DNA of 64,000 bases from Nymphaea colorata (GCF_008831285.2 NC_045140.1:26182131-26246130), one strand, 5' to 3'; shown: positions 24,433 to 36,645, counted from the stretch's first letter. A program made the numbers and translations. The notes: generated by a model from the letters alone, not told the origin.

Positions 24433-24618
24433 CAGAAGCGGAGCCAATGGGAGGCCGGGAGGAGCTGTAAGCCCTCCTCGAAAAAAAAAATTACATATAA
24501 ATTTTTAAAAAAATATGTATCTTATATAAAAATCTTAAAGAATGTTATTTCAGCTCAAATCAAAATTTTGAAACTGTGATTCGGCTCCTTTCATGAAAAA
24601 ATTCTAACTTCACCCTTG
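24433..24618 (+). mobile_element. Decayed CAGGGGCGGAGCCA-type TIR element (MITE-like), copy 1
   Basis: The left end CAGAAGCGGAGCCA is followed by a GGGAGG/CCTCC-rich stretch and an A-rich run. The right end ATTCTAACTTCACCCTTG reverse-complements to CAAGGGTGAAGTTAGAAT, which pairs with the left end and with the intact end CAGGGGCGGA of copy 2 (35752). The differences in the right end are C-to-T or G-to-A. The A-run followed by ATTACATATAAATTTTT matches copy 2. CA(G)GGG ends suggest a hAT-like element, but I see no 8-bp target duplication. Confidence 0.6.
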
Positions 24619-25209
24619 CCTCTGGATGATATCTCTCTTTGAGCTTTCACCTAGAAACCTTTGGGACCTGAAATCTTTGGCGACGAAAGCTGGCAAGAAG
24701 CACTTGAAGCCGTTAGGTATGAGCTTCGGTTTTTTTTTCTAAAGAACGAGTTTGATTGCTTGGACAAGTCGTCTATGAAGTTGAAGAGTCTGCATTGCGC
24801 AAGAATCTATCCAAAAATTGCTAAAAGACTCTGGATAGGAATGTATGGATTTTCAAGATTTTCAACGCCTTAAAGAGATTTAACTGAACATCCAAACTTC
24901 TTGTGGATTCTAAACGTGAAATAAATATCCATGCGACCGAGCGTGCTCTAAGTGGGACTTTTGATGGATACAAGGCAGACTTAAGAGTTCGTGTTTTTTA
25001 TTTTTTTTTCTCCAGGTCACATATTTATGAGCTACAATTCTCTTTGTTACAGCTTTCTTTGAAATCACATTTTGAAGAATTAAAGATAGTAAGGAGGGTG
25101 AGCTTTTATATTATATACAACACCAAGTACAAGAATCCAAAGCATTAGACTTGAGCCAACAAACTTGAAGGGATCCGATCCAGACAACAACGTACAATGA
25201 TGATTCAAT

Positions 25210-25770
25210 CTAGGGATGTCAGCAGATCTGATTAGAATTAGATATAGTTGCTTGTTGTTCTACTCCCCCAATCTGATCCCTCCGTCTAATGGATGCTCCA
25301 TATCAAAAACAGGCAATAGACGGATTCTTTCAAGCACCCCGCTCCACTCCACCTCGAACAGCTTCGTGAGCCATTAATTCTATCCATTTTTTCAGATATT
25401 TACGCATTCATATTTGAACTCAGATTCAAATACAATTTTTTTTTTTTTAAAAAAAGGTTAAATCTGAATCTAAATCTGAATCCAAGATCCACAACCCAAA
25501 TGCAATCGGATTCTGATTTTTATATTTATATCGAATCCAATTTTGAGCCGGCCAACTTTCAAAATGTTATTTAAAATTAAATCCAACCCAAATCTGAATC
25601 CTATTGGATATTTATGTATACCGAAATCCAAATCTGGTCTAATGTAGTTTTCTAAATCTGAATTTGATTCAATTTCTTAATCGGATGATAATTTTTTTTC
25701 ATATGTGATTTTTTTCAAAACTGTTTGCTGGACATCCAATCCAAATTGAATATATTGACATTTCTAATCC
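25210..25770. repeat. Dispersed GGATTC/GAATC-rich repeat remnant, second copy
   Basis: It starts CTAGGGATGTCAGCAGATC and contains many AAATCTGAATC and AATCCAAATC words, a T/A homopolymer at 25438-25457, and ends near GACATCCAATCCAAATTG. It shares composition and its opening phrase with 15960-16230. The internal words are self-similar, so simple-sequence drift may explain part of the match. Confidence 0.45.
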
Positions 25771-27026
25771 AATCTAACATTTCAATGGCTTGGGATTGTA
25801 TTCCCCTGAGTTTGGCAACCTGTTTATGAGATACGAGGTGACTTCGAACACACGTTCTTGAAATCGTTTTGAAAATATAAACGCAAGGAAATGAAATCCC
25901 GAGATAGGACATCTCAGACCTTACGTTGAAGAGTAATGGACATCTTGTTTTGGTGAGGATTTTCAAAGTCTACTGTGAGTTTCTCTTCCTTTCTTTGATT
26001 CGAACCAGCCGCTGGCCGCTGGTCCTCAAAAAAGGGTAATTTGTGCTAAAGATTCGATTTGGTTCTCTTCCCTTTTGGGGTCGAGGCTACTGGTGAGAAA
26101 ATCAACGAGGCTACTGGTGAAATATGAGGGATGATTTGGATATATCAGCAAAAACAGCAAACCATTATACTGGGAGACGGCCACTGATCTCCAGCTTGAA
26201 AACTATGGGGTTCGAATGGGCCCGTCCCCACATCCGACCTCCGTCCCAAGTTAGCAGAGAAGGCATCAACTCAAAGCTTTCAGATGCAGTGTACACGCAG
26301 GAAAATGATGAGCAGACATCATGCTTTTCCTTTGAAGAACAGCTGGTGTCTGCAAGGAAGTAACTTCCACTCCAAAGGTTGAACTTCAACCACCATGGAT
26401 GTCATGTTCACTATGTAGGCCATAGGTAAGGCAAACCCTCCCCTTATATCCCACGTTGGAAAGAAAGAAAACTGTACAAGCACTCATGACGATGTGTACA
26501 AATGATTGTTTTTTCCTGTAACCAAATGAACGAATGGACTCTCTTTCTACGGCCATTATTCCAGCGGCGGTGTAGAGAAATCGACCTCTTCGAACAGAGA
26601 CATTCATTAAAGCAAGAGGCTGACATAGATACATGCCTTGTTAATGTCCAACAGGTAACATGCATAAACATGGCAGATAAGAACATGGTAGCAGTTAAGA
26701 CAGCACAGTGTGGACCATAAGATCCATTCTTAGCAGTCGATAGTGATCATAGATAAGTTGGTTGCCAATCTACAAACCAAAATGACTGATCTTGGATTTG
26801 AGATTTTGCCTACGAAAAATGAACAGGAAAAAGTCCTAACAGAACATCAAAAGAGAATGAAAAACACCTGACATGAAATAGAGGCAATGGAGGAAGATTT
26901 CAGTTTTGATTTTCTTTTCCCTTGTTTCCATCCTCCGAGAAAAGAGATACCTTGGGCTGTCCTTTCACAACGCCGTCAGTATTTGGTATGCTCGCAGACG
27001 TCGACTCTGCAATCGACGATGGCTCC

Positions 27027-30009
27027 CTAAGATTGCATGACAGAAGCAGAGTTTATAAGAGTGGAACCAAGGGGATCATCAGAAAGACCATTTTCGTTGG
27101 CCTTGTGGGTTTCAGCTCTTGGGCTGCTTCCTGCGCTGCTGTTGGAGAGGGATCCGAATGCTGTCTTCTGTAATACACCAGTTGGGGAGGATTCAAGTGG
27201 CGAACTAGCATCCCAAGTTTGGCCCATGAGATTGAGCGCAGAGGCAGTCTTGCGCTCTCTGCAAGGAGTGGTTGTACTCGTGGAATGTAAGACCTCTGCA
27301 AGAGGACCTCCCAGAGAGGTCTCCCAGGACACAGGCACCCAGTTTGATTGTCTTTGTGTTGAATCATTCAAAGTTCCCACACCTAAACCCATGGGGATCA
27401 GGTCCATTTCTCGCGCCAATTTCAAGGGCGAGAGCACGAGCTTCTCCTGGTTTGGAGACGACGAGGGAGACAAGGAAAAACCCGAGGAAGCAACAGGGAT
27501 GGAGATGGAGAGTTGGGTTCTTTCCGGTTGGATGTCTTCCTTGGGCCAATCGTCCATGAAATGGCGGAGAGACTGAGCTTGCTGGTGTTCTCTTGTGCTC
27601 AGGTCTGAGGAAAGGCCAAAGTGCTTGTTCTGTAGGTATGAGTTCCTCTGAGCATCATTAAGCAGAGAGTCGGATGAGATTAAGCCAAACCCAGTTGTTC
27701 GAGATGATTCCTGATATGAATATGGATGCTTCGGTGCCAGAAACGACTCTTTCTCCTTGAGGTTTACAGAGGACAGAAAAGAGTCGTGCTGCAGATTGAG
27801 CATTCGGTCTTCCAGATTGGTCTTGTTGATAAAAAACCTGAGCCCAGCAAGGACCAAAAAAAAAAAGAGCAGAAAGATCATAAACAATTGAACGTTAGAT
27901 AAATTTTTAACTAATTCCTGAAAAAAGAACACCACAGTAGATTGATAAGTCAATTTCACCACTGCCAACCAAAAAAGAATACCACAGTAGATTGAGAAAA
28001 CACTCCTAATTCTTAGTTCCATGAGAGAAAAACCAACAAGTATAATCCAAGCACATAAAGAGCTAGATTCCTTTTGAAAAAAGATAAGCCTACAGTAGCT
28101 ACACGATGGGTCCCTCTCAAGGAGTCATTTTTAGGGAGGATCGCTGTACAAACGGCGCGGGATTTTTCAAGAGAAGGAGACAAGCAACAAGTAACATGAA
28201 GCTGCAAAGTCGGTGGGAATAGGCCTCAAAACAGTTTTTTACCTGCTGAAGTTGGACGTAGTGGAGGGATCCGCAGATGGCTGGAAGGTCTTGATCTGGT
28301 GCTGAGTGATGGCTAGAGAGTCTGACGCACTGCTGGCAACCGACGCCGCCGACGAGGGAGCAGCGACGGGCACCGCCTTGGAGGCGGAGGCAGCACCGGT
28401 GCCGGCAGTGGTCTGGCCAGTTTGGCCTTCCACAGGCTTTCTTGAACGATGGCGGCCCCTGTTCATGTGACGCTCGCAGTACTTCTGATCGGCAACGGCG
28501 TCCCTGGAGCACCGCCATTTCTTCCCGTCTGTTCTCCGGCAACGGCCCGGTTCAGGATCCGGGTTGCCGGAAAATCCGAGGTGAAATGATCCCCACCCAA
28601 CTGAACCAGAAAATGAAGCACGGGTCAATGTTGAAAGAATGGAAAAAAATCTATTACAACCCACAACGGAATCCCACAAAGAATTAACACAAATTATTTC
28701 GAGCCAAAACACACTAACGGGACAGGAGAAAAAACTAAACCAACAGACAGACATAGTAAGAGAAAGATCTCAGAGAAGCTTCAAATATACTTACAGCCAT
28801 TGGGTCTCAGGGAACCAGCAGGAAATGCAGAAAGAGGAGTGACGTTGAGGGCTTTCCTGATGGGCAAGAGCAGATTTGGAGGGACGGGCACTCCAGCGCT
28901 GATGTATTTGAAGATCAAGGCTTGATGTTCCAGTTCCAACCACTGAGAAGGTGTGAAAGGCCCTCTGACTCCAGCTAAAACCCCATGCATATCTCCATTC
29001 AAGCTTGTCGAATTCGGACCTTCATTGAAACGAAAGACGCAAAATGAACATGTCGGCCTAGAGCAGAGCCATTATGTGAACCAACAGTGGAAGAGAAAGA
29101 GACAGGTCGTTAGAGAAAAATGCTGGTCACCACTCACCACCAAATCTCCCCTCTTTCTATTTTCTCACAGTTTTCCACTCCCCATGACATTGGTTGACTC
29201 TTTTTTGTAAAATCGCAATAAACATGAGACCATTTCTCAGTGTCCCGCATACAATAAGCCGCACACACCATCGCTGTTTCTCTCCTTTTTCTTCTTTGGC
29301 AAACCTTTTTGTTTGACAAGACCAAACGGGGATGATTTGATGACAAGACCCTGTGAACTATCCTCTTGAAAATTAAAAAAAAAAAAAGTAAAGGAAAAGA
29401 AGACATGGAAAAGATGAAAATCATCGAACCTTTGGCTAGAATCGCAACATCGAAAGGAACAAAAAGAAAAGCAGAAAACTCAAGAGAGAAAGAGAGATCT
29501 TTTTCTCATCTTCGTCCCTAACTAGGAACAAGGGAAAGCGAAAAACAAGAGCTTTTCACTAAAACTGAGAAACTTCAACTGCTAAACAAGCACACATATT
29601 GAGAACCCCCGTTTGCAGGGGGGAGCATTATACCTGAAGTTTTGGAGTAGGTAGACTGAAAAGAAGGGACTGATGCAGTCTGCAGAGGGTCATGGGAGTT
29701 GAGCAAACCATCAGGCTTAGTGACAGATGAGAACCCAAGATGCCCATCAGGGAACAAGGAATTGGATCTGAGGATGGTAGGCCTTGTCTGGAACAGCATT
29801 GGCTTTGAGCCCAAAGGATCGTCCCTCTTTAGCATTTTGGAGCTGCTAATGGTTCCCGCTTGAAGGTTTTTGGGGTCATCATCCAGAAATCCACCAGGCC
29901 TCCCTTGCTTGGTGAGGCACCCAACAGATCCATAACTCTTTTGTTCAGAAACCCCAGCATCTGAGCCACCAAAGTAGCACAGACCATCCAAGCCTACAGT
30001 GAAATCCAT
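27027..30009 (-). CDS. Growth-regulating factor (GRF) transcription factor, QLQ + WRC domains
   Basis: Four exons: 30009-29634, 29019-28795, 28600-28243 and 27837-27027 (1770 nt, 589 aa), with GT-AG introns of 614, 194 and 405 bp. The start is ATG ([10 protein letters not shown]). The QLQ domain starts near residue 146 ([19 protein letters not shown]) and by family binds GIF/AN3 coactivators. The WRC domain has [17 protein letters not shown] and the zinc ligands C221, C231, C242 and H245 (C-x9-C-x10-C-x2-H), followed by the basic [10 protein letters not shown]; it binds DNA and gives nuclear targeting. The C-terminal half carries FMDDWP (413-418), a TQL motif (near 427), GGPL (496-499) and SSPTGVLQK, all known in the larger GRFs. 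It should promote cell proliferation in leaves and other growing organs. A miR396 site lies in exon 3. All key residues are intact. The exact GRF orthologue cannot be named by eye. Confidence 0.97.
28428..28448 (-). promoter_or_regulatory. miR396 target site in GRF exon 3
   Basis: The minus-strand coding sequence includes TTCAAGAAAGCCTGTGGAA, preceded by CG, encoding the end of the WRC domain (RSRKPVE). This is the conserved miR396 complementary site of plant GRF mRNAs, including the extra C of GCCTG that bulges in the pairing. From family knowledge, miR396 directs cleavage of GRF transcripts and restrains their expression to young tissue. Confidence 0.93.
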
Positions 30010-30281
30010 CACCACAAGACCACTCTAAAATGCCACCAGAAATACATAAATGTGTTCATAACTCTGGCTGGTGGTTTTGGAAGAGGAGAAGCAACAAGAG
30101 CTCATTCCTGAAACGCAGAAGGACCATAAAAACCACAGCAGCTTTCCCTTTCTCTCTCCCTCTCTCTCTCTGCACCTTCCGTTCCTCTTCCTTTTATGAG
30201 GTTGAGAAGGGAATAAGCGGTATGATGTGCTTACAATAGGAAAGTTTGATGGGAGGTGAACCGAAGACTGGACAACCCACT

Positions 30282-30289
30282 CTTATATA
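30282..30289 (-). promoter_or_regulatory. TATA box of the GRF gene
   Basis: TATATAAG on the minus strand, about 275 nt before the GRF ATG, would set transcription start near 30250 and a 5' leader of about 240 nt. The leader (about 30135-30180) contains a second CT/GA-rich stretch. Confidence 0.6.
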
Positions 30290-30290
30290 C

Positions 30291-30312
30291 TCTCTCTCTC
30301 TCTCTCTCTCTC
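30291..30312. repeat. (TC)n / (GA)n microsatellite just upstream of the GRF TATA box
   Basis: Eleven TC dinucleotides on the plus strand read as GA repeats in the GRF promoter orientation, directly 5' of the TATA box. GA repeats in plant promoters can be bound by BPC/GAGA-type factors; that role here is inferred. Confidence 0.85.
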
Positions 30313-33300
30313 CTCTCTCCCTATAGAAATCCTTATCTCTTTCTCCCTATCTTTGGAAAATGCCTTGCGATGGTTTAGAGTTCAGACATACACAGAAAAG
30401 CTGGGCTTGGGAGCGAGCTGTTGTTCAGACAGATAACTCTAGAGATTTATTAGAGATGGGCCTGGTTCTTTTTGGGGAGGTACTTCCACAAACACGATGT
30501 TCTGATTTCCTCCACCTCTCTTTTAACTTCCATAAATTTATCAGGAAAGCAAAGATTAGCATGTTTAAGATGCTCCAAGGACAAAAGACTTTTGGGGATT
30601 ACTCCTTCCTATCTTGGTACACAATGAATTGGTGAGTGGACCATCCGTTGCTTGTGATCCACTTGAACCAACTACGATTTGGCCTTTCTGTTGGGAGACA
30701 GGAAAAGTAGCTGAAGTTGGCCTACAGAACAGTCTGGTGATCAGGGGATTCACTAATATCCAGTCTGAAGATGATGACCTGACTTTGTTAGGTCTAGAAC
30801 TGTGCCTGATTTGAGTATAATGATCCATGTGCAGCTGAACTTAGGGCGCCATGGAGAAAAAAGTTGTGTAAAGTTGAAATAGTAAGAAGATTTGAGGGGT
30901 TTTCTGCTACTTTCTTAGAAAAACCTAGGGTTTCTCTCTCTCTCTCTCTTAAATTTGAGTGGTTGTGCATGGACAAAGAATAAGGTGCAATGCCACGTGA
31001 CGCAAAGGCACATCTGCACCTAAGGTGCCCTAATAACCCAAGAAATCCTCATAGACCTCTCTTTTCCCATGTGGAATATCGAGATGAATATAGTTTCTGC
31101 AGGTTTCTCCGCATCAACTTTAACGGCAAGAAACAATAAAAAAATGGCCCATAATAATTACAAAAAACCATTTCTCAAAAACTCTGACTCTTCCTGCGTG
31201 CCGGACGAACCCCCCAAGGAGAAGGTTTCTACCGCCCCACTTCCCTTCTTCGCTTCCGATGATATGCTCATCGACTCACCACAACCTGCGCAGCCACCCT
31301 TTTTTTTTTTTTTTTAATCGCCATTTCGATCTGAATCGTATTCCCTGCGGTCTTCCTCTTCGGTCAAGCAACATTTCTTGCATCCCCACTTCCTTCAACG
31401 ATTCCTTGTGCAGATTTCTTATTCGGTTCTTATACCTACTCTTTGGAAATTATGTATCAGAGTCGCTTGTAAAATATATATAATGCAATTGGAAGCTAGC
31501 AAGACCGGGAGAACGCGGTTGAGGAGATGATTATTCTTTTCTTGCCAAATGAAAACAAAGAGTCACGATGGGTAGCTTCTTCGCTAGATCTTTGCTTCTA
31601 CCGGGTACTTTGTGGAGCCAAGCCACTTTTGTCTGATGTTTGTAGGACAGGAAAGAACAGTATGATCATAATCACGCACAGAAGATAAACCAAAAGAGTA
31701 ACATGCGTATATAAATCGAGCTCCTAATGAGAAACTGATATAAAACAAGTTACAAATCAACAGGAAACTTATACGGCCACCATGAGTTTCACATAATCAA
31801 CATCTTAACTGATACTTGTGTAAAGCAGGATGATTATAAATAGATATGTACGTAGTAAATGAAACAACTGACCTTGTGATACATTGACTTAAAAACAGCA
31901 CACTTTCCCAACACCAACGCCTCTCTCTTCCTCTGTCTCTCTCTCTATGAGCTCTTTTCACGTGCCCCTAAGATTTTTAAGCAGCATGTTTAGTTATAAT
32001 ATACGCAAGTGTTGTCATGCTTGATTATTTATTACATGATAGTGATGCATTTAAGAATTGTTTTTTGGGATCAAAGAAACGGCATGCAGATGGCAGTGAT
32101 GCAAATGCCGGCTGTGGCGATCCAAACTTGTATATTTCTTTTCCGGGAAGACTTCTTTAGAAAGAAAGGGATCATAAACTACACAAAACTTGGTCTTTCC
32201 AAGACAGAAATCATAATGACGTCGACCATTTGACTGCTAATATCTATTGAAACAAGAGCATATATTAGCTCCTCGGTTAAACTCGAGCCGGCTATTTAAA
32301 AATTCTTTTTTATATTAGTGGAGATGCTCAGAACCCTAAACATCCAAGTTGCAAACCGTCTTCCACATGTGATGCAAATATTGTGAAGTATATTTTACAT
32401 CTATTCTTTTTTCTGCGAGTCTAATCGAGTTTAATTCAGTCGAGTCTGCCCTTGACTTGACTCGTTACAACAAGCAATTTCATTTCTTAATTCGAACTCA
32501 ACTTGTTTATTGAATAAGTCAAGCTCGAGTTGAAGAATTTCGAGTACAACCCAACTTAGCTTTACTCTTGAACATCTCTAATTATAAAATATCTCCACAC
32601 ACATGCATGCACATACATATACCCCATTTATCTACCACGTCTCATAGGTTTAAGTTTTTCTCCTTTCTTCTAAAATATCTACCTGCATAAAGGCTGCAGA
32701 CTAATAACAAAAAATTAAAGTATACGCTATATTCAGATAAATTTTTATGAGCCAACAAAACTAAGACCAACTAGTAAAAGTCATTACAACGACCAATCTA
32801 TGCATCAAATTAATGTTCAATTTTTATTTTGAATCCTATATTTTTAATATGTTGCATTCACTTACGCAATTATATTTGTGGGAAAGAACTTAAAATTAGG
32901 GGAAACACGTGCCCCCAGAGCTAAACTAACTATGTTTGGACGCATGAATATGAGAACTACTAAATATGAGATGTTATGACTATGGGAGAGAGAAAGAAAG
33001 TATATCGATCTGACCCACTCTCGAATTCAGGTCCTTCATTTGGCAGATTTCAACCCATCCTCAGTAGTTTTGATTTCAGCTTGAAAAAAGATAAGAACCA
33101 AGACAACGAACCACTTCAATAACCCCATTCATAAGCATCACAATCTTCAATACGTGACTAAAATAGATAGTGAGGGAGTGAGGGAGTGAGTTCTCCTTGT
33201 TACTGTGCTCAATTCATTGTTGCAAAATCACAACATAATCAAAGTACATGATAGTTAGTGTTGGGTATAAGATAGGACTGGAGAATTGATCAACATCCCG

Positions 33301-33482
33301 TGTATTGAATGGATTTGAGAGTAAGAGAAGTACATATATAGCTGAGAAATTAACTTGAAGAGAATGCTGAGCTCATATTCATCTGTACAAATCTTTGTTC
33401 ATGGTTGAGTTGGGGTGCAAAACAATAGCAAGGTATAAAGTGAACTATGATCAAGTGGTGCACCTAAACTGCAATTTGAATG

Positions 33483-33648
33483 GGTCGTTTGGTAGCATAG
33501 ACACTCACTAAGTGTTTCATGAAGCTGTCCCAAAAATTGAAGCAAATTCATGGAACACTAGTTCTAAAATTCCATGAATTTGCCTCAATATTAATATTTG
33601 AAGCAGTTTTATGGGACACTTAGTGAGTGTTCCTGCTGCCGAATGATC
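33483..33648. mobile_element. 166-bp palindromic MITE
   Basis: The left arm 33483-33515 (GGTCGTTTGGTAGCA..., ending ACACTCACTAAGTGT) pairs without gaps with the right arm 33648-33616. The inner 15 bp are perfect and most outer mismatches are transitions. A second nested pair, GCAAATTCATGGAA (33542-33555) with TTCCATGAATTTGC (33570-33583), makes nearly the whole element foldable. It has no coding capacity. This is the structure of a miniature inverted-repeat transposable element; the superfamily is uncertain because no clear target-site duplication is visible. Confidence 0.8.
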
Positions 33649-35751
33649 TGGAAGGGTTTATCCATTTATTACATAAAAAAGTGCTTGTTAGTTTCTTAAA
33701 TTTTCTTACGTAGTATAGTTCTCTACCTTCTTGTTCACACCACACTTCCATATATGTGGTTATTATCTACTTATATCACACACACTTGCACACAAGAAAA
33801 CATGTGCATAGAACCATATTATTTGCTAGGCTACTTTCTCTAAGGCCGTTAATCCTATCAACGTGTTCATTAGTGCAGAAATGAATAAAGTCAAACACTA
33901 CCAACCAATTGTGTTTTGAATTTTTACATATTGAATGGTTAGCTAAAAAAAGTTGACGTTACTAAATACTTATTTCTTTGTCATTGCGTGTACAAAAATG
34001 ATCTAATTAGGTTAAGAAAAGGCCAAGAACTCCATTAATGCAAGTAAAGTGTCCAATTGATGGCAATTGAATCCAGCCAAGTTTACTGTACCATTCCAAA
34101 AAGACCTTCAGGATAGATCGCCATGAAAACCAACCCAACCCACTTCGTGATCTCATGCAATTTAACAAATTAGATACCAGAATTAACCATGCATCTTAAT
34201 TTCCACTTTCTTATCTTTATGCATAGATCTAGAAGAAATAGGTACTGATTGGCAATGCTATTTAAATATCACCCACCATAGTTTCAATGCCAGTCCCACC
34301 CCTCATATTATTTAGGCAATATGCAATCCGTTTCAAACTACAAGGGATTAGGATTCTACCATTTAATAAACTTCTCACTAATTCATCGACGCTCCTGAAC
34401 CCTAGCTAGATTAATCAATGTTCACAGAAATAAAGCAGCTATTAAACAAAATAATTGTTCATTGTACTAAGGCGAATCTTCTCAGAGTTTTGAATGACTC
34501 GCTTTATGTTCATGTACTTCCTTGTAGCGTTGCTGGTGTAGTTGCAGGGAAAAATTTGTTGATCATATTTAAGTCTTGTGCAATAAAGTCATTCGATTTG
34601 AACTAAAATCATCAAGTAACATTCTGCAGATCATTTTAGCCACTGCAGAATTTAGGCATCTGCCAAAAACTAAATAAATGTGCTTTCACATACTTTATCT
34701 GGAATCCAAACCGATTGATATCTACGTCAGACAATGACTAACCACATAACTACGCATACACAAAGAGCAAGTGATTTGTTGTGACTCAATGTTAGATGTA
34801 TTAGACAATAACATAATGTTACCATTTCCGAACGACCCCATAAGGTACAACTATAAAGCTGGATGGCAGTTAATCTCTTTTTGCCTGGTTTGGTTGAAAC
34901 ATGAAATAGTAGGATTGGATTTCTTTTGCAATATACCTCACTAAAACGTGCACCATTTTGCAAAAAGCTCAAAATTATGATGTCTAGTGACAAAATTGTA
35001 TAGTAGATATTGATTTGATTGAAGAGAGAGAGAGAGAGAGAGAATGTATGTGATACCTTGTGAATATGGATGAATAATTTGTACGGGGAGAAATGTGGAA
35101 GAACACATCAATGACAATAAATATCATCTCCAACCCATTCACTCTCCTAAATGAATCCCCCCACATGCGTTGTACGGCGGGAGACATTGACTCAAGTTTC
35201 CCACATTGCATCCAACAACTTCCTTTAATTTAAGCACAGTCCCCTCTCCATACGCCCGCCCCATTCACACTACTTTTCCGGCCGCCCTGCCGATTGATTA
35301 AATTTTCAAAATTCATCTTCTAAAAAACTTTAACTAGGAAATATTAACGAGGGGGTTTATGATGAAACAAGGGTTTTTGACGACAGATTTCAAATATTTG
35401 GTCATCCGGCAGCATCCGGTGGCCGGCTGCTTTTAATTTTCCTAGTGCCGGATATTGTGAGGACAGAAGTAGGTCCATGGTTCGTACCATGTTGGGTTAT
35501 GAATCTTAAATTGATTCCTTCCCTCATAAAGGGTGGCAGCTCCAAATGGTGTCCCCCGTTGTAGGTTGGAGGTAAATGGGTGCTTGGAGACGTCCATTTC
35601 ACAACATCTTGCCCCAGTAGATGCAACGCCGTACTCCCGCAACTTGGATCCAACCCCTCAGTGGTGGTCCATGCAGCTCTAAATTCACAAGATGTCTTAC
35701 GCATCACTCTAATTGCATTTCCGTTGCCGGAAATTCTGCGTCCGCCCTTAT

Positions 35752-35922
35752 CAGGGGCGGAGGGAGGGGGGGCCCGGGTGAGCTCAAAAAAAAAAAAAAA
35801 AATTATATGTAAAAAATCAAATTTTTTTAGTTTGGCCCACCCGTCGCTCTTCTTGGCCCTACCGTCGCTCCTCTTGGCCCGACCCGGGGATGGTTCGGCC
35901 CGTCCTTAAAAAAATTCCTGGC
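35752..35922 (+). mobile_element. CAGGGGCGG-ended TIR element, copy 2 (right end truncated)
   Basis: It begins CAGGGGCGGAGGGAGGGG, then GGGCCCGGGTGAGCTC, a run of about 17 A, and ATTATATGTAAAAAATC, the same order as in copy 1 at 24433-24618. It ends AAAAAATTCCTGGCT, which looks like the start of a right terminus (CTGGCTCCGCCCCTG) broken off after CTGGCT. Interior GGCCC repeats (TTGGCCC, CGGCCC) give it high G+C. Probably a hAT-like non-autonomous element. Confidence 0.6.
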
Positions 35923-36580
35923 TTATTGCATGAATGCGAACACCTTCCCCTGTCGGAGAGACTCCAACTCAATGCACTCTTTCTGCCTGCGCGCCCAGCC
36001 TAACCTTTTGATGCGGATGCAATTCATGGACCTGTGAGAGAGGAAGAGAGATGGCGTTGGTGTTCCTCTTCCACCGACACAGGGGGAGGTCCACATCCAC
36101 CTTGTATGTGGTACAACTACAACTACATCATCATAAAGCTGATCAAGACTCCGGCAACTTGGCCTGACCATGCGGGACCAAAGCTCTTCCATGCATTATT
36201 ATCTTCCCATCTTTCGCCTCAAGAAATGGTCTAAACCCAGCGCTGTGAACTACTTGCTTTTGTACTGTCGTCTTCAAGCGAGATGGCCATTGACTGACCA
36301 TCGTTGTTGGTGGGAGTCTTGTGATCCCGAACCGAGCCCACTTGACCCACTTGGATAAATAGTTGCTTAAATGATGCAGGCCAATCGGAACCGCTCCAAA
36401 TCCATTTGTATCGTGACCCGAGTTCCAAATCCAAGTGAAATAGCATGTGAATTTCTTTTTTTTTTTAAAAAAAAAAAAAAAAACCTGAATATGGTGAACC
36501 AAGCTTTTATTGTGCCCAACTAAGTTTTTGGAAAATTAGGTGGTGGGCACTTGAATTGACGGCAATAAATGACCGGGAAA

Positions 36581-36645
36581 CTTAGCTAGCGGTCAATCAC
36601 ACTGGACCACCGTTCGAATCCCGGTGTGAGCACTGGGCGGCTTAC
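36581..36645 (+). mobile_element. Possible tRNA-derived SINE head (pol III A and B boxes)
   Basis: TAGCTAGCGG (36583-36592) resembles a tRNA A box with shortened spacing. GTTCGAATCC (36612-36621) is a near-perfect B box, set in CCGTTCGAATCCCGG. Box spacing is about 20 nt, slightly short for a tRNA. The region does not fold as a complete tRNA, so a SINE relic is likelier than a tRNA gene. A 3' tail could not be defined. Confidence 0.4.

Larger units (their letters stand above)
22723..27026. other. Intergenic region between zinc-knuckle and GRF genes (convergent)
   Basis: The first few hundred bases should be 3' UTR of the zinc-knuckle gene, and the last about 100 bases 3' UTR of the GRF gene. 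No intact gene was recognised. Contents include a coding-like patch at 23181-23310, a decayed TIR element at 24433-24618 and a dispersed repeat at about 25210-25770. The remainder is AT-rich and featureless. Confidence 0.6.

Noticed and set aside
27037-27576. 179-codon plus-strand open frame
   Set aside because: Antisense shadow of GRF exon 4, whose minus-strand frame has clear GRF motifs.
35402-36502. Minus-strand open frames in the 35.4-36.5 kb G+C-richer region
   Set aside because: Several overlapping frames compete, shift and include homopolymer-encoded Lys/Phe runs. None shows a recognisable domain.
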